From: Psychromonas sp030397575
GTDB lineage: Bacteria > Pseudomonadota > Gammaproteobacteria > Enterobacterales > Psychromonadaceae
Reading direction: 5' to 3' (one strand)
Length of the DNA: 64,000 nt
NCBI RefSeq assembly: GCF_046250175.1
Contig: NZ_CP176468.1
Positions 1 to 9,398 of this stretch are shown here, in pieces. The translations under genes were made by a program, and so were the position numbers. The notes under the pieces were generated by a model, which was given only the letters and a program-made list of their open reading frames with translations, made no database searches and was not told the DNA's origin. Every line of letters starts with the position of its first letter. Position 1 is the first letter of the stretch.

Positions 1-1
1 T

Positions 2-832
2 ATTTGTCGTCTAGTAAACCGTGGTACAGCTGAGCACGAAATTAACTGTACTCACAAAACAGGTGGTTCAGTAACTAACATTAACGGTCTAAAATCTGGC
101 GACCTTGATATGGGTGTTGCTCAATCAGATTGGCAGTTCCATGCATACAACGGTACTGCGCCAGAGCAATTCCCTGCAGGTGCATTTAAAGAATTACGCT
201 CTGTATTCTCTGTATATGCAGAACCGTTCACTGTTGTTGCTCGTGCAGATGCAGGTATTAAAAGCTTTGACGATCTAAAGGGTAAAAAAGTAAACGTAGG
301 TAACCCAGGTTCAGGCCAACGCGGTACGATGGAAGTATTGATGAGCAAAATGGGCTGGGAAATGAGTGATTTCGCTGTTGCGTCTGAACTTAAATCTTCA
401 GAGCAAGCGGCTGCACTATGTGACGGTAAAGTCGATGCAATCGTGTTCGTTGCTGGTCATCCGAATGGTTCAATCAAAGAAGCAACCACTTCTTGTGATG
501 CAGTATTGGTACCTGTTGATAATGACGTTGCTCAAAAGTTAGCGTCTGATAATCCATACTACGCAATGACAAGTATTCCAGCAGGCATGTACAAAGGTAC
601 TGACACTGATACAGCAACATTTGGTGTAGCGGCTACGTTTGTTAGCTCAACTAAAACAGATTCAGAAACAGTTTACCAAATGGTGAAAGCTGTATTTGAA
701 AACTTTAAACGTTTCAAGAAGATGCACCCTGCATTTGCTAACCTGAAAGAAAGCGATATGATCACTAAAAATCTATCTGCTCCACTTCATGAAGGCGCGA
801 TTCGTTACTACAAAGAAAAAGGTTGGATGTAA
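2..832 (+). CDS. TAXI family TRAP transporter solute-binding receptor (5' partial)
   Basis: Periplasmic substrate receptor of a TRAP transporter of the TAXI type. The reading frame is open to the left edge, so the N-terminus and signal peptide lie outside the window. The visible part has the TAXI-type stretch 'DDLKGKKVNVGNPGSGQRGT' and a later 'CDGKVDAIVFVAGHPNG' segment, both typical of the family. It ends with an aromatic, basic tail. The TRAP permease follows 273 bp downstream on the same strand, and a strong terminator lies between them. The receptor is therefore probably made in excess over the permease. The substrate is not predictable; known TAXI systems take dicarboxylates or amino acids. 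Confidence 0.9.
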   Translation: MCRLVNRGTAEHEINCTHKTGGSVTNINGLKSGDLDMGVAQSDWQFHAYNGTAPEQFPAGAFKELRSVFSVYAEPFTVVARADAGIKSFDDLKGKKVNVGNPGSGQRGTMEVLMSKMGWEMSDFAVASELKSSEQAAALCDGKVDAIVFVAGHPNGSIKEATTSCDAVLVPVDNDVAQKLASDNPYYAMTSIPAGMYKGTDTDTATFGVAATFVSSTKTDSETVYQMVKAVFENFKRFKKMHPAFANLKESDMITKNLSAPLHEGAIRYYKEKGWM

Positions 833-852
833 TCTAACCCTTAGCTAAATAG

Positions 853-887
853 AGCGGGAGTAGTTATACTTCCGCTTTTTTGTTTTT
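853..887 (+). terminator. Rho-independent terminator after TAXI receptor
   Basis: An 8-bp stem (AGCGGGAG with CTTCCGCT, one G-U pair) is followed by a run of T. It lies 20 bp after the stop codon. Confidence 0.8.
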
Positions 888-896
888 AAAAAAGCA

Positions 897-968
897 GATA
901 TACCAAAACTACTTACTATCAATAAACTAAAAAAGTGATTGCAATTCAATAAGTAATTTCGGTATATC
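897..968. repeat. 72-bp imperfect inverted repeat between receptor and permease genes
   Basis: The outer arms, 897-916 and 949-968, match as inverted repeats at 17 of 20 positions. Each arm begins GATATACC. The three mismatches are all transitions, so a transcript of the minus strand would pair them as G-U. The loop is about 32 bases. It could be an mRNA-processing hairpin or a small palindromic repeat element; no second copy was found in this window. Confidence 0.6.
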
Positions 969-1105
969 TCAACTGTAAGCGGTGTAGTTTTACCGATTAT
1001 AGTGGATATCAATATAGATAATCTAAAGCATCAATTACGCATTTTTAGAATGATCTCTAGTAACACAAGATCGCATTGTCATGCGTATCAATAGGAAATT
1101 TTCTG

Positions 1106-3943
1106 ATGACTGAAAAAACACTAATGAATGATGAGGAATTACAAGATCTCGTCGCTTCCACTGATACCGGAGGAAGAAATCCAACCAATCAAAAGATAGT
1201 TAAATTGATGGCGGGTGTGGCGTTAACTTGGTCTATATTCCAAGTTTGGATCGCATCTCCTCTGCCTTTCTTATTTGGTTGGGGTGTATTCTCAAGTGGG
1301 GAAGCAAGATCAATCCATTTAGGGTTTGCTATCTTCTTAGCCTTCCTTGCTTATCCAGCTTTTAAAGCTTCTTCACGCAGCAAAGTACCAATGGCTGATT
1401 GGGGATTAGCGATCATTGCCAGCCTTTGTGCTTTGTATCCATTTATTGCTGATTCCATGTTAGTGGATAGTATTTTTGGCATTCGCTTAAGCGACCGCCC
1501 AAGTGCGCCTAATCCTGTGGATATCGGTGTGGCTATTGTGGGAATGCTGACTTTACTAGAAGCCACTAGACGTGCCTTAGGTCCACCATTGATGGTGGTT
1601 GCTATGATTTTCTTAGGTTATACCTTCTTAGGGCCTTATGCACCTGAGTTGATTGCTTGGAAAGGCTCAACATTTGGTGGTGTTATGGACCATCAATGGC
1701 TATTTTCTGAAGGCGTATTTGGTATTGCGCTAGGCGTATCAACGGACCTTGTATTCTTATTTGTACTGTTTGGTGCGTTATTAGATCGTGCGGGTGCAGG
1801 TAACTACTTCATTAAAGTTGCTTTCTCTTTAATGGGCCATCTACGTGGTGGTCCTGCAAAAGCAGCAGTAGTTGCATCGGGTATGACTGGGCTTATTTCT
1901 GGTTCTTCGATTGCTAACGTAGTAACCACAGGTACCTTTACAATTCCGATGATGAAACGTGTTGGTTTCTCTTCTGAAAAGGCTGGCGCTGTAGAAGTTG
2001 CTTCATCGGTTAATGGTCAAATCATGCCACCAGTAATGGGAGCGGCGGCGTTCTTAATGGTGGAATATGTGAATATTCCTTACTTTGACGTAGTAAAACA
2101 CGCTTTTTTACCGGCTATCATCTCTTATATTGCATTGGTTTATATCGTGCATTTAGAAGCGATGAAGCTAAATATGAAAGGTTTAACACGTGAAGGTGAA
2201 GTTAAAACGGCTAAAGACGTATTAATCTCTTGGGCAATGACACTGTTACCTATCATTGCATTAGCAGGTGGTGCTTTTTACTTATCTGAGTTGTATGAGG
2301 CATTAGCAACGACTGAAGCTCGTTTAGGTTTAGTATTAGCGGTTATTGCTATTCAGTACCTAGTATTTAAAAAGCTCAAAGCAAAGGCCAGTGAAGATAA
2401 GTTAGCTAACACTATTTCTACCGGTGCAATTGTATTAGGTAACTTAGTCATTGGTGCCTTTGGTTTGTTCTTTGTAGTTAGCTTGTTGAAGTCTTTTGTT
2501 GCACCTGATTTACTATTCTGGGTAGTGGCTGCATTAGTTGCAATAACCTATGTTGTATTGGTAAAAATCAGCTCCGCTTACCCTGATTTAGTTATGGACG
2601 ATCCTAATTCGCCAGTACTTAGCTTGCCTGAGACAGGCCCAACGGTGAAGTCTGGATTGCACTTCTTATTGCCTGTTGTGGTATTAATTTGGTGCCTGAT
2701 GATCGAACGTAAATCACCAGGGTTATCTGCATTCTATGCTACTTCTCTGATGATTTTCATTCTATTAACACAACGTCACCTATTTGCTTTCTTCCGTAAA
2801 AAATCAACATCAGGTATGGTAAAACAAGGCTTTAGTGAGTTGATTGACGGTATGATCACTGGTGCAAGAAATATGATCGGTATTGCTATCGCAACAGCTG
2901 CTGCCGGTATTATTGTTGGTGCGGTATCACAAACGGGTATTGGTTTAAAACTGGCTGCCTTGGTTGAATTCTTGTCCATGGGACAGATCATGTTGATCTT
3001 AGTTTGGACAGGTATTCTCAGCCTTATTCTAGGTATGGGCTTACCGACTACCGCAAACTATATTGTTGTATCGTCTTTATTAGCACCTGTGATTGTTAGT
3101 TTAGGCCAACAAAATGGGTTGATCGTGCCACTGATTGCAGTACACATGTTTGTGTTTTATTTCGGGATCATGGCTGATGTAACACCTCCGGTAGGCTTAG
3201 CATCCTTTGCGGCGGCAGCGGTATCGGGTGGTGATCCAATTAAGACAGGTTTTGTTGCCTTCTTCTACTCATTGCGTACCGCTTTATTGCCATTCCTATT
3301 CATCTTTAACACCGATTTATTGTTAATGGATGTGACCTTCTTAGAAGGGATAGCGATATTTATTACCGCCACCATGGCGATGTTGATATTTACCGCAGGT
3401 ACACAAGGTTACTTTATCGCTAAATCAAAACTGTGGGAATCATTTGCACTATTGATTATTGCATTCACGTTATTCCGTCCAGGTTTCTGGATGGACTATG
3501 TGATCCCTCCTTATGATGAGCGTGCTGGTACTGAGTTAGTCAATGTGATGGAAGAGGTTGATCCGGGGACTGAGTTACGTGTATTAGTTAACGGCCAAAA
3601 TGATGTGGGTGACCCAGTGACACTCACCATGTTAATGCTGGTTGGTGAAGGTGAAACAGGCCAAGAGCGTCTAGAAAACTATGGTTTAGAGCTACTTCCA
3701 CAGGAAGATGGTTCAATCATGGTTGATGGTATTGGTTTTGATAGTACTGCTGAAAAAGTCGGCTTTGATTTTGACCAAATTATTGTCGATGTAGGTGTGC
3801 CAGTAGTGCGCCCTGCTAAACAATGGTTCTATGTACCAGCGCTATTATTATTGTTTATTATCATGAGATTACAACGTAAACGTCGTGACATCAATGATGC
3901 CGCTGAGGCGCATTCAGACAACACACAAACAGTAAATGCTTAA
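1106..3943 (+). CDS. TRAP transporter permease, fused 4TM/12TM type (DctQ-DctM fusion) with DUF3394 tail
   Basis: Inner-membrane permease of the TAXI-TRAP system, driving ion-coupled uptake of the ligand held by the receptor upstream. The first ~180 residues form the small-subunit-like helical part. Residues ~190-760 are the DctM-like large subunit, with 'GLISGSSIANVVTTGTFTIP' and 'GMGLPTTANYIV' as conserved re-entrant-loop segments. The last ~150 residues form a soluble region (…'DPGTELRVLVNG'…) followed by a final helix, the pattern of the DUF3394 extension seen in many TAXI permeases. A longer reading from a TTG at 1076 is possible. The ATG at 1106 has a clear AGGA Shine-Dalgarno and begins MTEKTLMND, so it is preferred. 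Confidence 0.92.
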   Translation: MTEKTLMNDEELQDLVASTDTGGRNPTNQKIVKLMAGVALTWSIFQVWIASPLPFLFGWGVFSSGEARSIHLGFAIFLAFLAYPAFKASSRSKVPMADWGLAIIASLCALYPFIADSMLVDSIFGIRLSDRPSAPNPVDIGVAIVGMLTLLEATRRALGPPLMVVAMIFLGYTFLGPYAPELIAWKGSTFGGVMDHQWLFSEGVFGIALGVSTDLVFLFVLFGALLDRAGAGNYFIKVAFSLMGHLRGGPAKAAVVASGMTGLISGSSIANVVTTGTFTIPMMKRVGFSSEKAGAVEVASSVNGQIMPPVMGAAAFLMVEYVNIPYFDVVKHAFLPAIISYIALVYIVHLEAMKLNMKGLTREGEVKTAKDVLISWAMTLLPIIALAGGAFYLSELYEALATTEARLGLVLAVIAIQYLVFKKLKAKASEDKLANTISTGAIVLGNLVIGAFGLFFVVSLLKSFVAPDLLFWVVAALVAITYVVLVKISSAYPDLVMDDPNSPVLSLPETGPTVKSGLHFLLPVVVLIWCLMIERKSPGLSAFYATSLMIFILLTQRHLFAFFRKKSTSGMVKQGFSELIDGMITGARNMIGIAIATAAAGIIVGAVSQTGIGLKLAALVEFLSMGQIMLILVWTGILSLILGMGLPTTANYIVVSSLLAPVIVSLGQQNGLIVPLIAVHMFVFYFGIMADVTPPVGLASFAAAAVSGGDPIKTGFVAFFYSLRTALLPFLFIFNTDLLLMDVTFLEGIAIFITATMAMLIFTAGTQGYFIAKSKLWESFALLIIAFTLFRPGFWMDYVIPPYDERAGTELVNVMEEVDPGTELRVLVNGQNDVGDPVTLTMLMLVGEGETGQERLENYGLELLPQEDGSIMVDGIGFDSTAEKVGFDFDQIIVDVGVPVVRPAKQWFYVPALLLLFIIMRLQRKRRDINDAAEAHSDNTQTVNA

Positions 3944-3963
3944 CCTTTAAGTGTTCCTAATTT

Positions 3964-3999
3964 AATACCGCGTTTACTCTGTAAACGCGGTATTTTTTT
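3964..3999 (+). terminator. Strong Rho-independent terminator after TRAP permease
   Basis: A perfect 14-bp stem (AATACCGCGTTTAC / GTAAACGCGGTATT) with a 3-nt loop is followed by seven T. Confidence 0.95.
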
Positions 4000-4104
4000 G
4001 CATTCCATAAAGTTATACCCCTGTCTTTTAATTCCTTTGTCAGCCTAGATTAAACACATAACAATACACCTTTATTTTCGATACTAAGACAGGCCGAAAA
4101 AACA

Positions 4105-4848
4105 ATGAATTTTGATAAAATTAAACAACTTACCTCGATGCCCGCTACAGCGCCAACAGTAGGACCAGATAAAGTACGATGTATCAATAGGGAGTTCTTT
4201 ATTGTGACTTATGAAACCGACCGCAGTGCATTGGATGGCGTTGTACCTGAGCCTTTGAAATTCGACCAACCGATCGTTAAGTTTGAAGTGATTAAGATGG
4301 AAGACTTTAGAGGGTTTGGCTCATTCACAGAGTCTGGTCAGATTATTCCTGTTACCTTAAACGGGCAACCAGGACAGTATGTTCATCAAATGTATTTAAA
4401 TAACTTCCCGGCCATTGCTGCGGGTCGTGAAATTTGGGGCTTTCCTAAAAAGTATGCACAACCAGAGCTATTGTGCGATTCAGACTGTGTTTTAGGACGA
4501 GTATTTTTTGGCAAATGTGAAATAGCCAGAGCGACTATGCCCTACAAATGGCATGCCATGGATCTTGAACAAGTAAAACAGAGCATGGAAACTGAGCCGG
4601 GTTACCTATTAAAAATTATTCCTAATGTAGATAACACGCCGCTGATTACGCAATTAGTTAAGTATCATATGCAAGATGTTATCGTGAAAGAGGCATGGTC
4701 AGGGCCAGGTGCGTTAGAGTTGTTTAATCATGCCTTAGCACCAATGGCAGAGTTACCTGTGAAGAAAGTGCTTAGTGCGCACCATATTATCGCTGACCTC
4801 ACGTTAAGTTGGGGTGAAGTGGTTGTTGATTATCAAATTGACTATTAA
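4105..4848 (+). CDS. adc: Acetoacetate decarboxylase family protein
   Basis: Predicted to decarboxylate acetoacetate to acetone and CO2 through a Schiff base. The 247 residues match the usual length (~244). The active-site segment 'EIWGFPKKYAQP' places adjacent lysines at 115 and 116, the same numbers as the catalytic Lys115 and its pKa-shifting neighbour Lys116 in the clostridial enzyme. 'RTY'-type start features are absent, but the strand 'PVTLNGQPGQYVHQMYLN' fits the fold. The gene stands alone, separated from the TRAP permease by a strong terminator. It has no visible CoA-transferase or acetone-metabolising partner. Members of this superfamily can act on other keto acids, so the substrate is inferred. 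Confidence 0.85.
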   Translation: MNFDKIKQLTSMPATAPTVGPDKVRCINREFFIVTYETDRSALDGVVPEPLKFDQPIVKFEVIKMEDFRGFGSFTESGQIIPVTLNGQPGQYVHQMYLNNFPAIAAGREIWGFPKKYAQPELLCDSDCVLGRVFFGKCEIARATMPYKWHAMDLEQVKQSMETEPGYLLKIIPNVDNTPLITQLVKYHMQDVIVKEAWSGPGALELFNHALAPMAELPVKKVLSAHHIIADLTLSWGEVVVDYQIDY

Positions 4849-5120
4849 ATTAATCATGGTTTATTTTATAAACATAATGAAAATGTTTTACAGATTAAAA
4901 CCTTATTCATCTATATAAATTAGTGTCTTATGGTAATGGGTTTCTGAATTTTTTTTTATGCTAGAATACCGCGCTTATTATTAAGCATAATAGTCTAAAA
5001 ATAAAAAACGACAGTGATTGGTTACCACTCTTTGTGGTACGTAATAACTAATTTAAGTATTAATTTAATATGGAGCTGATGTTTCTATTTACTAATGTGG
5101 GTAGCTAAATATCAGAAGTT
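4849..5120. other. Intergenic region upstream of the BCCT carrier
   Basis: 272 bp, AT-rich and without a supported gene. A short hairpin (TACCAC at 5023-5028 with GTGGTA at 5034-5039) lies in the probable 5' leader of the BCCT gene. It has no T-run, so it is not a terminator. A TAGAAT near 4963 could be a -10 box, but no convincing -35 was identified. Confidence 0.5.
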
Positions 5121-6707
5121 ATGAAATTTAAATCTAAAAAATACAGTATAGAATCTACTGATTATCAAGTAGGCCAAGACAATATTAATAAGTGGGGTTT
5201 TGATGTCCACAACACCGTTTTTACTGCTTCAGTAGCTTTATCAATTCTTTTTATCGTTACCCTATTAATGTTAGAGCCAGCAGATGCAAAAGCTGCAATT
5301 GACTCAATTAAAGGCGCTGTTTTATCTAATTTCGACTTCCTATTTATGTGGGGAGCAAATATTTTACTGCTATTTGCAGTAGGCATCGCATTCTCCCCTT
5401 TAGGTAAAATTCGCTTAGGTGGAGATAAAGCGACAACGGACTATTCAACCACTTCATGGATTGCAATGTTATTTGCTGCCGGTATGGGCATTGGTTTAAT
5501 TTTCTGGGGGGTAGCAGAACCAACGGCTTTCTATACAAACTGGTATGGAACACCATTGAATGCTGCACCTTTCACGCCTGAAGGTCGTGAACTTGCATTA
5601 GGCGCAACGGCGTTTCATTGGGGATTACATGCTTGGGCAATCTACGGCATGACGGCATTATGCCTTGCTTATTTTGTGTATAACAAAGGTTTACCACTAT
5701 CGATGCGTTCTGTGTTCTACCCTATTTTAGGCGATAGAGTATGGGGCTGGATGGGCGATGTGATTGATGTACTGACGGTATTAGTAACCTTGTTTGGTCT
5801 AGCAACCTCGTTAGGTTTAGGTGGTTCACAAGCTGCGAGTGGCATCAGCCATGTATTTGGTTTTGAAAATAGCTTATATCTACAACAGTTTATTATTGTA
5901 TTGATCATGGGCTTAGCGATTTTATCGGTGACTCGTGGGATGGACGGCGGAGTTAAGCTGTTAAGTAACATTAACATGGTGATTGCTTTTATCTTCCTAG
6001 GTTTAATCGCTGTATTAAACTTCACTACTGTACTTGATTCACTAGTAACAGCAGTGGTTGGTTACGTGAAAAATATCGTTCCATTAAGCCAAGCGTCAGG
6101 TCGTGATGATACCTCATGGTTACATGGTTGGACTGTGTTCTATTGGGCATGGTGGGTAGCATACGCACCGTTCTTTGGTATGTTTGTAGCACGTATTTCT
6201 AAAGGGCGTACTATCCGTGAATTCTTGGTTTGTGTACTCGTCATCCCTACAGTTGTCACTACATTGTGGATGTCAGTATTTGGTGGCGTAGCCATTGATC
6301 AAATTATCGATAAGGTCGGTTTACTAGGGGCAGAGCAAGGCATTACAGATGTGTCACTAAGCTTATTCTACATGTTAGATGCTTACCCGATTGGTGACAT
6401 CTTATCTGTTATTGCTGTTGTACTGATTGTCGTGTTCTTCGTAACCACTCTAGATTCTGGATCTATCGTTATTGATAGCATGACAGCTGGTGGTAAATTA
6501 GAAGTGCCAATGAAGCAAAAAATAGTATGGGCCATTATTTCAGGTTTAATTGCGATGGTGATGCTATGGATCGGTGGTACACAATCTATCCAAGCACTGC
6601 AATCTATCACTATCATTGCAGCACTACCGTTTACAGTAATCCTACTGATTGGTTGTGTAAGCTTAATGAAAGGCATGCTAACTGAAGTTGAAAAGCCAGT
6701 TAAATAA
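5121..6707 (+). CDS. BCCT family transporter (betaine/carnitine/choline type)
   Basis: Secondary transporter of the inner membrane for quaternary ammonium osmolytes such as glycine betaine. At 528 residues it has the family length and about 12 hydrophobic segments. The signature 'AAGMGIGLIFWGVAEP' (TM3, glycine-rich) and the tryptophan-rich segment 'FYWAWWVAYAPFFGMF', followed by 'VARISKGRTIREF', are the hallmarks of the family. The short cytoplasmic C-terminus (~20 residues) lacks the long regulatory tail of BetP-type osmosensors. The gene is monocistronic, with a strong terminator 45 bp downstream. It would fit osmoprotection in a marine cell. Specificity among betaine, choline and carnitine cannot be settled here. 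Confidence 0.92.
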   Translation: MKFKSKKYSIESTDYQVGQDNINKWGFDVHNTVFTASVALSILFIVTLLMLEPADAKAAIDSIKGAVLSNFDFLFMWGANILLLFAVGIAFSPLGKIRLGGDKATTDYSTTSWIAMLFAAGMGIGLIFWGVAEPTAFYTNWYGTPLNAAPFTPEGRELALGATAFHWGLHAWAIYGMTALCLAYFVYNKGLPLSMRSVFYPILGDRVWGWMGDVIDVLTVLVTLFGLATSLGLGGSQAASGISHVFGFENSLYLQQFIIVLIMGLAILSVTRGMDGGVKLLSNINMVIAFIFLGLIAVLNFTTVLDSLVTAVVGYVKNIVPLSQASGRDDTSWLHGWTVFYWAWWVAYAPFFGMFVARISKGRTIREFLVCVLVIPTVVTTLWMSVFGGVAIDQIIDKVGLLGAEQGITDVSLSLFYMLDAYPIGDILSVIAVVLIVVFFVTTLDSGSIVIDSMTAGGKLEVPMKQKIVWAIISGLIAMVMLWIGGTQSIQALQSITIIAALPFTVILLIGCVSLMKGMLTEVEKPVK

Positions 6708-6752
6708 CCAAGGTGGTTATTCATTAATAGAGTAACTATTTAATGTCTATTG

Positions 6753-6790
6753 AAACGCCCTTGTACTAAGTACAAGGGCGTTTTTTATTT
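6753..6790 (+). terminator. Rho-independent terminator after BCCT gene
   Basis: A 14-bp stem (AAACGCCCTTGTAC / GTACAAGGGCGTTT) with a 3-nt loop leads into a T-rich stretch. Confidence 0.95.
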
Positions 6791-7268
6791 TTACTAAAGA
6801 GTGTTTAGCTAAGTACTAGTATGGCTTATAATCGCATGTTTACATTCGCTTCAAACCTAATTGCTCTGAATAACAAGGTGACTGATTTCGGTTTATAGAA
6901 AACTAGGAAGTTTTATCTAGTTTTTACAGACGGCATCTCCACTTGCTCTCTTCATTACTCTTTAACCCCATTCTGTTGCCCCACCTAGATGAAGAAAAAT
7001 GTAATTTGATACACTTTTACGCATATAAAAGTGTGATTTTGGTCCCTAGACTGTGTTTGGATGAAAGGTAAAAGGCTGTGATAGTAATGTTCAGTATTAA
7101 ACCTCTGCTTTTACACAAGGATTAAATGGCGTTTTTAAGCAATGGTTTTCTGTTATAATTATTCTTTTAATGCCAGTTGCAGGTTAGTAGCAATCACTTC
7201 TTTAATGTGAATGATATAACACTCTGATTTGGCTTATTGATCGTCTTTCATTTTAATCTTGGTGTTTT
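6791..7268. other. 478-bp intergenic region upstream of dusA
   Basis: No gene is supported. A perfect 9-bp inverted repeat (ACACTTTTA at 7011-7019 with TAAAAGTGT at 7026-7034, 6-nt loop) is the only structure noted. It has no T-run and could be an operator or a leader hairpin. The dusA promoter should lie in the last ~150 bp, which includes a TATAAT-like TTATAATTAT at about 7153. Confidence 0.45.
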
Positions 7269-8243
7269 ATGCAAAATTTCCCTACAAACCGCTTTTCTAT
7301 TGCTCCGATGCTTGATTGGACTGATCAATACTGCCGTTACTTCCATCGTTTAATGAGTAAAAACACGCTTCTATATACCGAGATGGTGACTACGGGGGCG
7401 ATTTTATACGGTAAGGGCGATTACTTACAAAGAGATGCTGCGGAACATCCAGTAGCGTTACAATTAGGTGGTTCTGCGCCATTAGATTTAGCACAAGCTG
7501 CTAAAGCTGGGGCTGAACGCGGTTTTGATGAGATTAATTTAAACGTCGGTTGCCCTTCTGACCGAGTGCAAAATGGTCGCTTTGGTGCTTGCTTAATGGC
7601 AGAAGGTGCATTGGTCGGAGATGCAGTTAAGGCGATGCGTGATGCCTGTGATTTACCTGTTACGGTTAAAACCCGTATTGGTATCGATGATTTAGATTCT
7701 TATGAGTTTTTATGTGACTTTGTTGAAAAAGTGAAAGCGCAGGGCTGTGACACATTTATTGTACATGCACGTAAAGCGTGGTTGAGCGGCTTAAGTCCAA
7801 AACAAAATCGTGATATCCCACCACTGGATTATGAGCGTGTTTACCAATTAAAGCGTGATTTTCCAGAGTTAACCATTGCGATTAATGGAGGAATTAAAAC
7901 CTTAGAAGACTGTCAAACTCATCTACAACACCTTGATGGTGTAATGTTAGGGCGTGAGGTTTATGCTAACCCTTATATTCTAAGTAAGGTTGACCAGCAG
8001 TTATTTGGTTGTGATAAAGTGCCGTTGACACGTTTTGAAGTTTTAGAAAAAATGTATCCTTATATTGAAGGGCAGTTGGCGCAAGGCGTACATTTAAATC
8101 GTATTGCTCGTCATATGTTGGGGTTATTTCAAGGTTTACCTGGTGCGCGTGCGTGGCGACGCCATTTAAGTGAAAATGGCCATATTCCAGGTTCTGGTAT
8201 TGAAGTGATGCAAAAAGCCGCGTCATTCGTTCACGAAGAGTAA
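7269..8243 (+). CDS. dusA: tRNA-dihydrouridine(20/20a) synthase DusA
   Basis: FMN-dependent enzyme that reduces uridines 20 and 20a in the tRNA D-loop. The opening 'NRFSIAPMLDWTDQYCRYF' and the segment 'NLNVGCPSDRVQNGRFGACL' match DusA rather than DusB or DusC. The Cys in 'GCPSDRVQ' is the expected proton donor. 'TVKTRIGIDD' and 'AINGGIKT' are the FMN-barrel strands. At 324 residues it is full length. A DUF4136 lipoprotein gene starts 10 bp after the stop and is probably co-transcribed. Confidence 0.95.
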   Translation: MQNFPTNRFSIAPMLDWTDQYCRYFHRLMSKNTLLYTEMVTTGAILYGKGDYLQRDAAEHPVALQLGGSAPLDLAQAAKAGAERGFDEINLNVGCPSDRVQNGRFGACLMAEGALVGDAVKAMRDACDLPVTVKTRIGIDDLDSYEFLCDFVEKVKAQGCDTFIVHARKAWLSGLSPKQNRDIPPLDYERVYQLKRDFPELTIAINGGIKTLEDCQTHLQHLDGVMLGREVYANPYILSKVDQQLFGCDKVPLTRFEVLEKMYPYIEGQLAQGVHLNRIARHMLGLFQGLPGARAWRRHLSENGHIPGSGIEVMQKAASFVHEE

Positions 8244-8252
8244 GGAAGTAAG

Positions 8253-8843
8253 ATGAAGAAGCGTTTATTATTTCTGTTAGTGGCTGTACAACTAGTTTTA
8301 GTGGGTTGTTCTAGTACACCTGTGGTTAAAGAGGCAAAGGTTAGCGAACCTGAACCTCTAACCTTAGTAAGTAGCGGTAAACCGAGTAAAGTGCTTCCTT
8401 CCTTTACGACTTACAGTTGGGATGATGATTACAACTTTGTGTTAGCCAAAGAAGAAGCGACTATGTTGGTGTTAACACCGTATATACGTCAGCAAATAGA
8501 ACAGTATATGCGTACTAAAGGGTATCAATTAGTGGATAACCCTGATCAAGCTGAAATGGTGATTGGCTTTTTATTTGCGGCTGATGATGTGGTTGCCAAT
8601 AACCAAGTGGAGCAACGTTTTGGCTTGGTGCCTGATACCGTGCGGGAAAAAGGCTTAGACCCTCGCTATAAAAAAGGAGCATTTATGTTGAGTGCTTTGG
8701 ATAATCGAGGCAAGAAAATTTATTGGAGAGCTGCACTTAAAGGCTTTACTCAATTAGAGCGCGATAAAGCGATAAATAAAGGCACTCAAATGCAGTATAT
8801 CTTAAGTATGATGCTGGGTGATTTTCCTGAAGCGGGGCGTTAA
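8253..8843 (+). CDS. DUF4136 domain lipoprotein
   Basis: Predicted outer-membrane or periplasmic lipoprotein of unknown function. An N-terminal signal peptide ends in the lipobox LVGC with the lipidated Cys at residue 19. The remaining ~175 residues include 'TYSWDDDYNF' and 'IRQQIEQYMRTKGYQLVDNPDQAEMVIGF', the typical 'ends of DUF4136' pattern in which a polypeptide prepares a subtle alpha/beta domain. AAGGAAG lies just before the ATG. The gene follows dusA at 10 bp, so the two probably share a transcript, although nothing links their roles. Confidence 0.75.
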   Translation: MKKRLLFLLVAVQLVLVGCSSTPVVKEAKVSEPEPLTLVSSGKPSKVLPSFTTYSWDDDYNFVLAKEEATMLVLTPYIRQQIEQYMRTKGYQLVDNPDQAEMVIGFLFAADDVVANNQVEQRFGLVPDTVREKGLDPRYKKGAFMLSALDNRGKKIYWRAALKGFTQLERDKAINKGTQMQYILSMMLGDFPEAGR

Positions 8844-8865
8844 TTAAAAGCTTCTTAATTTTGAT

Positions 8866-8892
8866 AAAAAACACACCTAGGTGTGTTTTTTT
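8866..8892. terminator. Bidirectional terminator between lipoprotein gene and panM
   Basis: A palindromic stem AAAAACACACCT/AGGTGTGTTTTT has T-runs on both strands and lies between convergent genes. Confidence 0.9.
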
Positions 8893-8932
8893 GTATTTGA
8901 AATAGCATTAATTAAAGGCTCACAAATTAAGT

Positions 8933-9358
8933 TTAGATCGCTTTAATAGCTATCCCATCATTTACTTGATAATCACTATTCACAAGAAAAGCTTGGGTTG
9001 CTAATAATGCTGATTCATCAACTTCTGTTAACGCGTATTCAACTTGTGCCACACCTTCTGCTTTTAGCTGTTTTTCAACTTGTGTTAATAGGTTTTTACC
9101 TACACCACGGCGGCGTGTCAGATCTCTAATTTGTAATTGAGATAGGGTGGCTGTTGTTCCTGTAATTTGTACTTTAACTCCACCAATATGGCGCTCATTA
9201 AACATAGTTAAAAATAAGCGAGACGTTGAGTCATTTAATTGCTCGGTGATCGCTTCAGTGGTTAATGAGGTGGCTGGCAAGTAATTGCCGTAAATTTTTT
9301 GTAAATCGATGACTAGTTGCGTTGATAAAGTATCAGCAATAAAAACGGATAATCGCAT
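8933..9358 (-). CDS. panM: PanM/PanZ-type GNAT protein, activator of aspartate decarboxylase PanD
   Basis: Small GNAT-fold protein. In enteric bacteria PanM (PanZ) triggers self-cleavage of pro-PanD and so controls beta-alanine and CoA synthesis. The match is specific. 'VIDLQKIYGNYLP' near the N-terminus and 'FNERHIGGVKVQITGT…LQIRDLTRRRGVGKNLL' both follow the E. coli PanM pattern, including the acetyl-CoA-binding RRRGVG loop. The length, 141 residues, is slightly over the E. coli 127. The gene is convergent with the lipoprotein gene. panD is not in this window, so the partner cannot be checked. Confidence 0.82.
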   Translation of the reverse strand: MRLSVFIADTLSTQLVIDLQKIYGNYLPATSLTTEAITEQLNDSTSRLFLTMFNERHIGGVKVQITGTTATLSQLQIRDLTRRRGVGKNLLTQVEKQLKAEGVAQVEYALTEVDESALLATQAFLVNSDYQVNDGIAIKAI

Positions 9359-9398
9359 ACAGTGCTCACTATTATATATTTATTGTATTTTTAGGGGG

